Assembly: GCA_038496675.1 (NCBI GenBank)
Contig: CM076659.1
Span: 14,156,247-14,220,246, forward strand
DNA from: Rachycentron canadum
Lineage: Eukaryota; Chordata; Actinopteri; Carangiformes; Rachycentridae
Direction: 5' to 3'
DNA length: 64,000 bases
The notes under the pieces were generated by a model, which was given only the letters and a program-made list of their open reading frames with translations, did no database searches and was not told the DNA's origin. Positions 52,861 to 64,000 of this stretch are shown here, one piece after another. Each line of letters begins with the position of its first letter. Position 1 is the stretch's first letter. The translations under genes were made by a program, and so were the position numbers.

Positions 52861-55800
52861 TGTAAAGGTTAGGAAAAAAAGATAAAGCTAGACATTTTCT
52901 GTAGGGCCTATGAAAAAGAAGGAAAGAGGCTTTTTTCTTTTCTTTTGTTCTCGTCACATTAAGTCACTTTGCTAATTGATGTTGTGTAACTAAGCTGTAC
53001 AATACACTGTACATGGTGACACTGAGGGGGTTTAATTCCACAATATTGTCTTGGCCTGTAGCAGTTTAATACTATTACTCCGATATTTGTTGTTACGTTA
53101 TCAGTTCAAATATGATTAGTATAACTGTAGACACGTAGTATTTGAGTTGCCCATTCATGCCTCTGCCTCTGTTCAGTCCCACCTGCTGCTGTTGTTCAGC
53201 ATGAGTGAAGAGAGAGAAGCAGGGTCTGTTTTTTGTCTTGCAGTGTTTTTGTTGCAACTGTTGGCTACTACACTATTAATCGATCAGTTCCTCAGTCTAT
53301 GTCAGCAAATCCCTGCTTTGCACAGGTCAAGCAAACATCTACATACATGTCAAAACTATTCAACTGTGAAAGGACTAACTGTTTGAGAGCTACTTTAACT
53401 GCTGGTCATCCACATCCCAGTGATTCAAGGTCTAATATGTAATGAGAGAAAAGCAAGAAGCCCAAAAAACCAAAAAGCCCTCCCTTAGCCTTGGCAACAG
53501 ATAGTCATGCTCTGCTTGCTTTGCTCACATTTAATCTTACATGAAACATCCTGATTTATACTCCATCCTATTTTAAATGGATTTCTCTGCCCCAGCCGTG
53601 TGTCTCTTCATTTACACTGCTTATTGTGCATTTTCATTGCATCTTTTAAAACGTTTCTCCGTCCATGCAATCCTTCAGTTCTCATGAATGCTGACCGAGG
53701 TGCTTCATGTGTAGAACGGATGACAGTCTGTTTCGCAGCAGGACAACAGGACCAGGACCATAGAGCAACAAGGAACAGATGCCCAGGTGACAACACTGCC
53801 TGGGGCGAAAGTAATGACTCCATCCAAACTGAAGGTTTATTTCTATACGCTTGAGGCAGATTCTGCAAACCAGTGGTTAAACATTTAACAACATCTGCAG
53901 TTTAGTGCCTGATTTCAGTTGTATTCATCAGTACAGTTGTGTGTCTGTGTACACAATCAAGCTCCATTGAGCCATCAGTCAAATATGAGCATCTGTTTCT
54001 TGGAACGTCACTTCACTGTTTCACACTTCAGGATGTTCTCTCATTCTCTGGCACATTTGTTTCCCCTGTCGTCTTTATTCTTCCTTACGCGTCATTTGTA
54101 ATGGCATCACATCCTAGAAGATACAGTTTAAAGAAACCTGAAGAGGTAAAAAATCTTCTCTGCTGTTTACAGCTCACATCTGTATCTTTGTAGTAAACTG
54201 CAATGATCTATGAATTTTTTAGATGAAAATTATTCCTCCTTGATGCCTCTTCTCTCTCCTCACACCTAATATCATTAATGTGTTTCATAATGTACCAGTT
54301 GGTGATGTACTGCCTGATCCATTATTTCCATAATGGAGGACTGTGATAAGAAAAGCCCCATGCCACTGTAAAACAGTCTTGCTCACAGCAGCAGCAGCAT
54401 TATCATAAAGGGACAGATGGTTTTCTCACTACAGACTTTGGTTCATGCGGATGATTACGGATGGATGGTGAGAACCATGATGCTTCCTCAGCTTTGAAAT
54501 TCTCCCCAAGGTGTGACTGAGAGCCTTCTAATGGCTTGATCTGATTTAGTCCGATTTACTAAGGGACGAGAGTCAGACTAATGTTTACAGGCAAACGTAG
54601 ATCTTTGATTCCCTGTGTGATGTTTATATGTTACCTGAGTGGCACGTTGTGTGCTTTAATATATTATCTTTTTGGTTTTAAGCACTATTTGTGAGCCAAA
54701 GTTTGTCTCAAACTGTGAACAAATTTGAACCAAATCAAATCAACTTGAATCAAACTGATTTCTGGATTTTGCGAAGCTGTTAAATGTCCCCTGTGGCGCT
54801 CTCTTGTAAACAAACAAAACTTATGTTTTTACTTCAACACATCGTTTGTATCCTTGAGGTTTAACAAATGTGTTGAATGTATTTCCATCCTTACAAAACG
54901 TTTGCAACGCCAATTTAGAAGTCCTCAAATATTTTAAATCCAGCATTTTTAAATCCATGTAAACTTGCCAGAAGCCTTCTTTTCCCCTGCCTTTGCTGGC
55001 ACATTGCTGGACATCTTGATGTGTTACCACCACCTGTAGATCAGTGGAAAAGTGTGACACCATTGGCAGAACTGTGTCATCGCGTCATCTGGGAAAACAT
55101 CCACAGAATAAACAAAACAGGGATTCACTCATAGAAAAACAGCTCTATAGGGGAGAGGTAAAAAAAAAAACATAACACGCACATAGTTAAAACAATATAT
55201 ATCTAGAGTCCCATGATTTAAAAAAAACTAAAGATGTATTTAAATGTACAGGACAAATGAACTTAAAGCATCTGTTACAGGTTAAAAGTGCATAAATTCC
55301 GTGAAACACAGGTTGTATTTGACACTTTATGCAACAATTCCAAAAATCCACACCTACTTCACACAGCAAATCGTGGCTGATTATTTTGAGCATACAGACA
55401 CCTTAAGTCTCAGGCCCATAACTAACCTCTTCCACTGCTATGCTGCAGCAGCACTGCAGTCTCTTTTTTAAGATCAAAGAATCAATAAACTACAGATGTA
55501 ACTGAAGTCAAAATGTTACACCATATCTATCAAACCTCAATTTCTGCTGGAAGATTTCAGCCAAGACAGAAAAGATCCAGAATTAACAGCCATCATTTAG
55601 GTCTTGTCATCTTGTGAAACTCATTTAATCTCACAGACAAATATTTAAATTTGGTGTTGAAGATGGGCACAGGCTTAGATAGCCTAATGCAATTGATGCA
55701 TGATGTATTTCTTCCCTGTAATTCATTCAAAAACTGATTTTAGTGTATTTTATTTAGGTTGAAAATCAGAAGCAAAAACCAATTGCAGCCCAGTCAGTTG

Positions 55801-58800
55801 GACCCTTTTTCAGGCATAGGAAAAGTTCATGTTGATGATGATTAGGAGCTGGCAGTTATCTGTTGTGCAGTGTTTTTGATGTTTTTCTCAAGGCAATTCA
55901 TCCATGGCCAGACCACAGAGCAAAGTGAATAATCTGAACATAACAATCTTATATATTATAATATTTGCTGGATTATTCTTCTCACCTCCAAAATTTACCT
56001 TGTAAGTGATCTAAGTATTTAATCTTTTTCCTTTACACTTCTAATGTCCTTAAATGCCTTTCATAATATCCTACTTGGTTGGTAGTGCTTCTTTTCCACC
56101 TGTGATGGAAGTCTAATAATGAAAATATCACTGCCAAAGCATTCCTGAGCATAACAGCAGGAGCAGTAGTTGCGGTGTTGTCATCTGGTTTGATGGACAG
56201 ATGGTTTTTTATCACTATTTCATTTAAATGCTTTCCAGATGGTTGGCAGAGCTACTTGCATCCACAATGCTCTCCATAGTATTTTCATCAACTTCTACAG
56301 CTTTTTAGAACACGTGGCCTCTTTCCTCCTCCTTCCATCCTTCCTCCCCAGAGAATCATCGTCCCTGGCGTATGGCAGCAGAAGGATGTTCAATATTTCC
56401 CCTGACTCGCTCCCCAAGGGACAACCCTCTAGTAGCGAGAAAGAGACAAGCATTGAATCATGGATGAGAGGTAGTCAGCCAGCTATGCCTACACCCTGGA
56501 AAAAAACACTGGCATTTATCCTCATTTGACATTGCTGCTGTTAATACAGTTGTTATTCCAGATTTGTTTCCACCATTTCATGCTTGATGCAGCCACAGCA
56601 CCTTTTTATTATGAATATAATAAAACTGCAGAATGATTGTCGTATAGTATGATCCAGCTCAAATTTGAGCTCACTGAGATAACTTTTTCATAATAAAACA
56701 TTAACTTTTTAATTTTGGTGGTTGATGCTGACAGGATGCAACAAACCTTTTAGCTGAACTGATCTGAGGATTTCAGATTTTCATCTGTGGTGTACTTTTA
56801 CAAACAGGAAGAGCTGTTCTCAGTTTCTTCTCTATTACTTTTAATTTTAACCAAAATGCTAAAGAAATGTTGGTGCTAACAGTAGATAGTAAATGAAATC
56901 AAAATAAACTAATACTTTAATACTTTATTTTAATACACATTAAAGCTTCTTGAGTCTATACTTTTATATCAACACATAGGCACTTAGCTCAAGAATTAGA
57001 TTTTTGTTTAGGGAGATTGTGAGGGTTAAAAGCAAAGCTAAAGGGAGGGTGAATACACTTACATTTGTTGGGTGGACAAAAACATGACTGCTAATGCTAA
57101 ATGTTAAATTATGCTGTATCCCTAAGTTAGTTTCCAAAAAAAATAAGTAATACTGCTTTAAAAGATATTAATATATATTTTTGTTTGAACATTTAGTCGT
57201 TTTATCCTATAGCCAGTCTCCTTTATAAAGTTCATTTATCTTCTGTGTCTCAGAGTAGTTTAGTTAGTAACAGTAGTAATTTTAGCAGTAGTGGTCCTGT
57301 TTGATTATGTCTCCTATAAAAGTGCTTGTTCTTTGATTTGTTGATGAAGTAACAAATACAGTCCTGTGCTTTTTTCTGATATACTGTAGGTGAACCATGG
57401 TGTGGAATTGCATGCTCACACACTCAATTGTCATTTATTACTTCTGTTTTCTGTGTTTTTTTTATATTAATCATGTCACTATTACATTCGTGAGTCTCAG
57501 GTTCATGTTTGGGACATTACTCCAGGGGGCAAATCCTCCTCTACCTTCAGCTGACTCTGTTTTCTAGACACTGATTTCTGTCTGTTTCTAAATCTACTAG
57601 GATCTGGTGTTCCCGGCTAGTGGTGGGAAGGTGTTCCTAGGGCAAGGCCTCTCTCTTTTTCTCGCTCTCTCTCTCACTCTTCTTGGTGGGCGGGCAGTGG
57701 GCGCGATGACTAAGCCAAGGTTGGCCATGTGCTAGAACATAATCCACTGAAAGCCAATATCCCTCCTGCCCACCTACCATGATTTCATCACTCAAACAGC
57801 TTACTATCATAAATTAGTAGATAAAGTAAGAAGAAAGCTGCATTTCTTTCAAATATATTGTGCAAAACTTTTCCAAAAAGGAATACATGAGTTTGTCTAA
57901 TTACCAATAGTTGCTAAAGGTTATTTAAAGGAGTACACACACCTAAAAAAACTAAAGAAAATATGCTATTGATCAGCCATGCACAGATAATTAATTCAAG
58001 AATTCAATAAAACAATAATAAAGCTTGTTTTTTAAAGGTCATACTGTGGTTTTAGCACTTATTTGTGATTAGCAACCATCACAGTTGACACTATGGAGTA
58101 TTTAATAATCGTGCTTTAATTTTTGATAGTTAAACAGCACGTGCTGGCAATGGGAAAACTGTAGAGTCAGAGACAGAACAACCCCTATAGTTACTTCTTC
58201 ATTGAGGTAAGGCTGATGGCAGTGTCCAAACTGTCTGGCATAATACTTGAGGAGTCTTATCATTGGGCACCAGAGAGTATGTTTACTAACACCAAACAGA
58301 GAACGAGGAGGAAGAGGAAGGAAAAGGAAGAGAGGAAAACAGAGACAGAGAAACGTCTAGAGAGGCTGGGTACGGAAACAGAGATGCACTGGGAATAGAA
58401 AAGAAGGGAGGATGCTGTCTATTTTTAGGACCAGATAACATGAGAGAGAGGGGGGCTCACTCCTTTCTTTCTCCTCTCCCCATCCTCTCATTTCCCACAT
58501 TCCTCCTTGGCACGTGCAACAGACACTCAGGACAGCTCTGTGTGCCCTGAATACCAATAAGAGCGAAGCAGCTGGATACTGGCAGGCTGACATTCTTCTG
58601 CCTTCTCCTGTCTGCAGAACAGAGACAAGACAAGGACTGGGTGTCTGACAAGACACACACATGCACACTTCAGAGGACACAACAGCCAGGATAAGACAAT
58701 AAACCGATGAGAGCAGACTGTTTGACGCAAGTGACACTCGAACTACGGGGCAATGAAGATGATGGACGATAGGCTTTGTTGAATCTTTCAAAACAACCGC

Positions 58801-59659
58801 CAACAGGCAGAAACAATTAATAAGCTGATGCTTTACACAAAGATGGAAAGCTATAATACCTTTATAAAATTAAAAGAGGACAAATTAAAACTTGGTTTGA
58901 TGTACAACACTGCACATCATAATTAGCAGGAGTCAGTTTTACAATTAAGTATAATGTGCAATTTAGAGGATTGCAATGTGACAAATGAGGCCACAGCTTC
59001 ACTAATAGCAAATCACAAAATTTGGTCATTGAAATCATGTATCTCCATCGTCACCCTGACATGTCCTCTCTCCCTTGATCTTTTCCATTACCATGGCTTT
59101 ACTGGCATTACAGGCAAGGGAAGCTAATATCAACAAATCAAATCAGTCCATTGCAAGGAGTAGAGATCCTTCTCACCATATCCTAATGCATTGTTACACC
59201 TGACATTGCCTTTTTTTTTCCGCTGAGCTCCGGCATAGATAACATATTTTATTCTTTGTGCAGCACAGGCATCAAGAAAGAGATCTGTGGTTGGGCTTTA
59301 TTGGGAGATGAAAAACGCTATTAACAATGTTCTGTCGCAGGCCAAGCAGGGATGAGATAAACAATCTAATATACAGTATGTTTTATTTTTCAGGACAATG
59401 TGGACAATATAATAGGATCCTTTATTCAAGTAAAAGTAGCAATAAACAGTGTGAAACATAGTAAAAATACTACTCAAGGAAACCACGTTAGTATTAGCTG
59501 CTAAATCTACTAAAAGAAAATGAACATCTGACATTCCCTCTGTAGTTTTTCTCAACTTCTGCAGTGATGTAGAAATGTACCTCAGGGTGGGTCAGCACAC
59601 TGTGACATCAGTGTTGGGTGTGGTTACGGACAGACCTGTGGTATTTCCATTCACAATCA

Positions 59660-59950
59660 ATGATAATTCTTTTCTTTAACTGATTAATCCCATCTTCAAC
59701 AAAACATCAGAAAACTGCAAACTGTGTCCTTTTTATTTTCCAGTTCTCTGTTATCTAGTGTCCTGTTTGGTCAAAAAAGAAAAACAAACAAAAAAAACAA
59801 AGTTGTTAAATTTACCATAACATTAGGACAAAAAAACTGCAAATTGATTCATCTAAAAAGCTGAAGCCCTAAAAAATGTTTGACATTATTACATTATTAG
59901 CTCACTTCAACAATTTGACAATCAACTACATGTTGCAGCTGCTTAACTGA
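59660..59950. repeat. possible heavily decayed interspersed repeat
   Basis: AAAACATCAGAAAACTGCAA near the start and ACATGTTGCAGCTGC near the end recall a fish repeat ('aaaacatcagaaaatagtgaa ... cgttgcagctct'). The middle is not alignable by eye, so this is tentative. Confidence 0.3.
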
Positions 59951-60190
59951 TCATAGGTTATCACTGAAATCTCAATCTGCAAAGTAAATGTAGAGGAATA
60001 AAAAGCACAATCAATTAGCTTACAATAAAAAAAAAAAAGTTTAAAATTCTACAGTTTTATTCCTTTTGTTCGTCTAGTTATATGTGAAATGTGTTGGTGA
60101 AAGGTGCATAAAAGCAGCTACTGCACTGCAGGCTTTCATGGACTGAGCAGCACCCTTTAAAGTGTGTGATTGTTTGCTCACTCATGGGCA

Positions 60191-60230
<40 letters not shown>
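60191..60230. repeat. (CA)n microsatellite
   Basis: About 18 CA units with a few AA interruptions at the ends. Confidence 0.96.
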
Positions 60231-60233
<3 letters not shown>

Positions 60234-61959
60234 ATGTCTTGTCGCTTTGCTAGCTACGGGTGTGCCGGACACATTGTTGAAGTATTTGTGATAATAGCAT
60301 TTGACAGACTGCTGGTGTGGTTGTCATGGGGATGCCAACTGAACAGCCACCAGCCACCAAAGCAGAAACAGAAAACAAGGGCAGGAGAAAGCACAACCGT
60401 TTTAGACAGCAATTTTCCCAGGAATGTCATTTCTCAATTAGCAAATGTGACACTCTGACACAGGAGTCAGTGCCTGAGAACCAAGAGGAATAAAATAATA
60501 TCTTCCTACCCAGATAATAAGATGAGTATTGCTAATGGATGTAGTGGGACAGTGGCATTGCGTATTTGCTTTGTTTAAAAAGTACACTTTAAACAAGACT
60601 ACAAGTCTACATCCATGCAAGCAAGTGTGTTCTCCACTAAATGCTACCGTCAACAGACCAGCAGGTACATGTTTTCTAAGTACCAAGTACAGCTGAGGCT
60701 GATGGGAATGTCATTGCATATTACATGCATTTCCATTGCCAACTATATCAGAATAGCTGTGATTAATCATCTTGTTTACATACCTGCCTAGACAAGAAAG
60801 ACAGATTTTGAATTTCTTTAATGAGGCCAATTTTCCTCCACCAAGATCCTAATTTAACTTATCATATTTTACCACTGACATAATTCTTTCAAGCGCACCT
60901 CCAAGTATTAAAATATATGGAAATAATATAGGCTGCTTCATGTTGGCTCCCAGATTACATAACCAGCTAAGCTCATTAAACCACACATTTTAAATCAAAC
61001 AGTGCCCCTCCCTCCCTGTATTTAAAGATAAAATTGAAAAAAATCTCAAATTAACCATACAGTTTATGTGTGTGGTTGAAAGTTCACCTGACTTAAACCA
61101 CATTATTAGGCAAACTTGCTCAAGAATTTCTGTTTGATGTAAGAACACTTGTATATAGCCAGGCTATGTAAGACAGATACATTTTGTTTATATCAGGAAA
61201 TCATTATTTTATCAGTGAAATGCACAAGAGGAAGAAAGAGACAGCAGCAGGTTGAGTCAAGATGGCGCCTGTGGTTTATTGACGGGGCTGCACCGTGGAT
61301 GGCTGAGCTTGCTAAGCTGAACTAATGACGTGAAGCTGTGAGCCTCAATAGGCTGCAGGTGGAAACTGCTCAGCGTCAGTGCAACCTGAGAGCTGACAGT
61401 GTGTGTGCATAGGTGTCATTTACACTGGGGACTGCTTTCATTTCATTTTGACCCCATGACAAAATCATTTGCTAAAAGTATTCTGAAAAATAGCTTGCAC
61501 CAAGAACTGTCAACATACAAATTAAGAGACTTGGGGAATTTTTATTTGCACATTAAGAAAACATACAATGCAATGCAAATATAGAGGAAATAAGATATTG
61601 AGAAACAGAATATGTTTTTTAGACAATTTTGTCACATTATTCTTACAATTAGTCATTTAGTTTGGATTTTGTCATGTTTTAGGGCAGTTTTATGTACATT
61701 GTACATTGTTACAGGTGCTTTCTACATTAGAGCCTGTTATTGTTTGACTGAGATGGTGTTGCATCTGCAGTGATGTAAATGGTTGAACATTACTTGTGTT
61801 GTCGATATTGTGCGAGTATTTTCATGTTGTGGACTGTGGAGTGGCATACTTATCAACTCTGACCAGCCTTACTTTGCCCGATGTTGATGACCCTTAAAAT
61901 GTTTTTTTTTCATCTGAGCCCTTATGTCCTCATCACTTTTCAAAACAAAGTGACGCCCT

Positions 61960-61962
<3 letters not shown>

Positions 61963-62002
<40 letters not shown>
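61963..62002. repeat. (GT)n microsatellite
   Basis: About 20 uninterrupted GT units. Confidence 0.97.
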
Positions 62003-62003
<1 letters not shown>

Positions 62004-64000
62004 GCAGTGATGAGTTGAGAAGTGCGCAGTTTTAAACAAAGGTGCCCCTGTGTCTGTTAGGCAAATGAAAATATATGCCTCAAACTTATGAAAATGTACC
62101 CTTTAGATTCGACTTTATTTCGTTGGTATTGGATTTGTGCAATGGCACTTAGTGGTGGCAGGCTAATCACTGAGACATGATTGCTTCTGGGAGAACGACT
62201 CCTCATTGTTGAGAGGCACTGAGCTGCAGGGGGACAATCAGGCCAGCACTCTCAGTTACAGTTCCAGTCAATTTGGATAGAAAATGCCACATCCAATGGT
62301 TGTTTGTTTAGAGAGAGTCCCCAATAAAGCTATGAGACGCGGGTGAATCATTTCACGCAGGAGGAGAGATGACTGTGCTGCAGCAGGGTCTAAATACATT
62401 CCTCTCTTTTTCTCTGTGTGAGGATAAAAGCTGACTGGAGTGGCATGGGCTCTGACTAGGCCTCTGATGACTTCAAAGAGAGGCGAGGGATGTGAGAGGA
62501 GGGGACAGAGAGACAGAGGTGGATGGATGCTTCACAGGTAAGGAAGCAAACACTGAGGATGGTGGGGGGTGTAGAAAGAGACTGCGACTGCACATGTGTG
62601 TCACGGTGAGACAAAGAGACAAAGTTAGTATATGAGAAACATCAAAGACCTGAAAGTGAACAAAAGAGGCCATGAGTGTGGGAGGGGAGAGTGATGGAGT
62701 GAGGGAGGAGGGGATAAAAGAGATAGAAATGTAGAGGGCAAAGTATGAACACCAGTGCGTAAGACAGGCAGCAAGGGAAACTGGGATAAAGTCTTGGGAG
62801 ACAGAGAGAAATTTTTTCACAAGTATAGACACAAAGAGAAAGAGAGACAGAAAAGTGAATAGGGTGATTTGCAGAAAGACGATATTCTTGCTCCGAGCTG
62901 CCAAAATACACTGCAGAGAAGGGAGATAGCATGAAATACTCTGTGGAGAAGATAACAAGATTTCTTATTTCTGTTTACTTTTGAAGGCTCCTGACGTGCA
63001 AATATGATTTTAGCTTTGGCAATGAGGCAGCTATGAAATACACAGTGTTTGAGAATGGAATCCTCCAGTTATTTTAATTTTACTTTAATAGAGTGCTTTA
63101 TTGGATGTAATCATAGATTCAAGAGTCACTGACATTTTCAAAAGAGCGAATAGGAGACTTTAGCTGGTTGTGTTGTAGTTTGTGCTACACATAATGAATC
63201 TTATGTGTTTCTTTAAACTGATGCTTCACAACCAAAGTTGTGTCTTCATTGTGGAAAATACAGTTCATGCCACTATATCTGGCTAAACTACAGCAGGCAA
63301 GAAAAGAAATGCTGTGGTTCCATCCTGAAGCATAGTTAAGCTCTTGGAAAGGGATGCAAAATGAGAAGCAGACAGGATACCAAGTTTCTACAATAAACAG
63401 AGACACAATGTCTAACGCATCAAGACGAAGAGATAAGCAGGCGAGCGGGAATTTGTACAATATGGATGATGTGCGGGAAAGAGCAAACCATCACCACAAA
63501 CAATTGGGGAGTGCATGGAAACAGCTGAGATGCAAATGGCGTAGGTACAGATCCAGGGTCAGGAGAGGAGGGATGGACAAATAAACAAAGAGAGAATAAG
63601 GACACAATGATGTTTTGGGTGGATGCATAGACACTTGCCCAGTGTGTGTGGTGAATACAGAGAGATAAAGCAAAGAATTCAAATAAAACTGTCACACTTT
63701 CTGTTTCCCTCGAGATGTTATCCCCCTCATTTTCTCCTTTCCTCTTCAGTTCTAACTGAGCATCTCTGTCCTCATTAAGACCATCACACCAGAGATGGAA
63801 GAGAAGTCATTCACAACTCTGGCCGGGGTTCTCCTGTAATCTTTGGCTAAATGACGAGCTGGGATGAAATGACCAGACAGCGGAGATGCCTGAGTCAGCC
63901 TCTTTCTTAATGCCTAGGCTTCCTAGGGCCCTTATATAACCCCAACAGACAGGACTAAAGACTTCAGCTGTGGCAGACATATACAGAGGGAAGAGCTTAG

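Larger units (their letters stand above)
46364..64000. other. rgs7 5' intron or upstream flank, no gene seen
   Basis: About 17.6 kb without a coding exon I can defend on either strand. I looked on the minus strand for the human-like first coding exon (start MAQGNN, end LVYRK) and did not find it. Contents recognised: a ten-C run (47946 to 47955), GA/CT-rich stretches near 49010 to 49060 and 62600 to 62860, an interspersed repeat (51648 to 51870), a G-quadruplex motif (52837 to 52860) and two long microsatellites (60191 to 60230, 61963 to 62002). Confidence 0.65.

Noticed and set aside
53930..53990. Minus-strand ATG reading MAQ, like the RGS7 N-terminus
   Set aside because: The following residues (WSLI) do not resemble RGS7 and no donor follows in frame.
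58357..58803. 148-codon minus-strand open frame
   Set aside because: Derived from GA/CT-rich sequence, no known family and no supporting context.
62473..62958. 161-codon minus-strand open frame rich in Leu and Ser
   Set aside because: It is the complement of a purine-rich (GAGA/GGGA) stretch; composition explains the frame.

Overview
The window is vertebrate nuclear DNA, almost certainly from a ray-finned (teleost) fish. Short exons lie in AT-rich introns with GT-AG boundaries, (CA)n/(GT)n microsatellites are abundant, and several interspersed fragments resemble repeats widespread in teleosts. The encoded proteins are close to human FMN2, GREM2 and RGS7. The order FMN2 (+), GREM2 (-), RGS7 (-) is the order on human chromosome 1q43, so this is a conserved syntenic block. 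Species and teleost paralogue (a or b copy) cannot be settled from the window.

Region 1, 1 to about 14.8 kb, plus strand: the 3' part of fmn2. Ten coding exons join in frame to 317 residues covering the C-terminal half of the actin-nucleating FH2 domain and the basic Spire-interaction tail, ending in TGA at 13810. The FH1 and early FH2 exons lie upstream of the window.

Region 2, about 14.8 to 23.5 kb: grem2 on the minus strand, convergent with fmn2, with its whole reading frame (192 aa) in one exon. It is a secreted cystine-knot BMP antagonist carrying an unusual insertion of about 21 residues. About 7.2 kb of upstream DNA holds a strong G-quadruplex motif and one degenerate transposon fragment but no gene.

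Region 3, 23.5 to 46.4 kb, minus strand: rgs7. Fifteen exons join in frame to 443 residues with DEP, DHEX, GGL and RGS regions and a C-terminal tail. The first coding exon (about 25 residues in human) and an 18-residue C-terminal exon known in mammals were not found. The introns hold large compound microsatellites, decayed mobile elements and one compact CpG-rich, promoter-like island with a duplicated E-box palindrome.

Region 4, 46.4 to 64 kb: no gene recognised. It is probably the long 5' intron or upstream flank of rgs7, with microsatellites, one clear interspersed repeat and a G-quadruplex motif.

The three genes form a synteny block, not an operon: fmn2 builds actin filaments with Spire, grem2 blocks BMPs outside the cell, and rgs7 speeds GTP hydrolysis by Gi/o alpha subunits with Gbeta5. 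No new multi-gene system is visible. The best leads are the grem2 insertion, the promoter-like island in an rgs7 intron, a 37-nt candidate exon before the rgs7 terminal exon, and UG-rich splice acceptors in fmn2.
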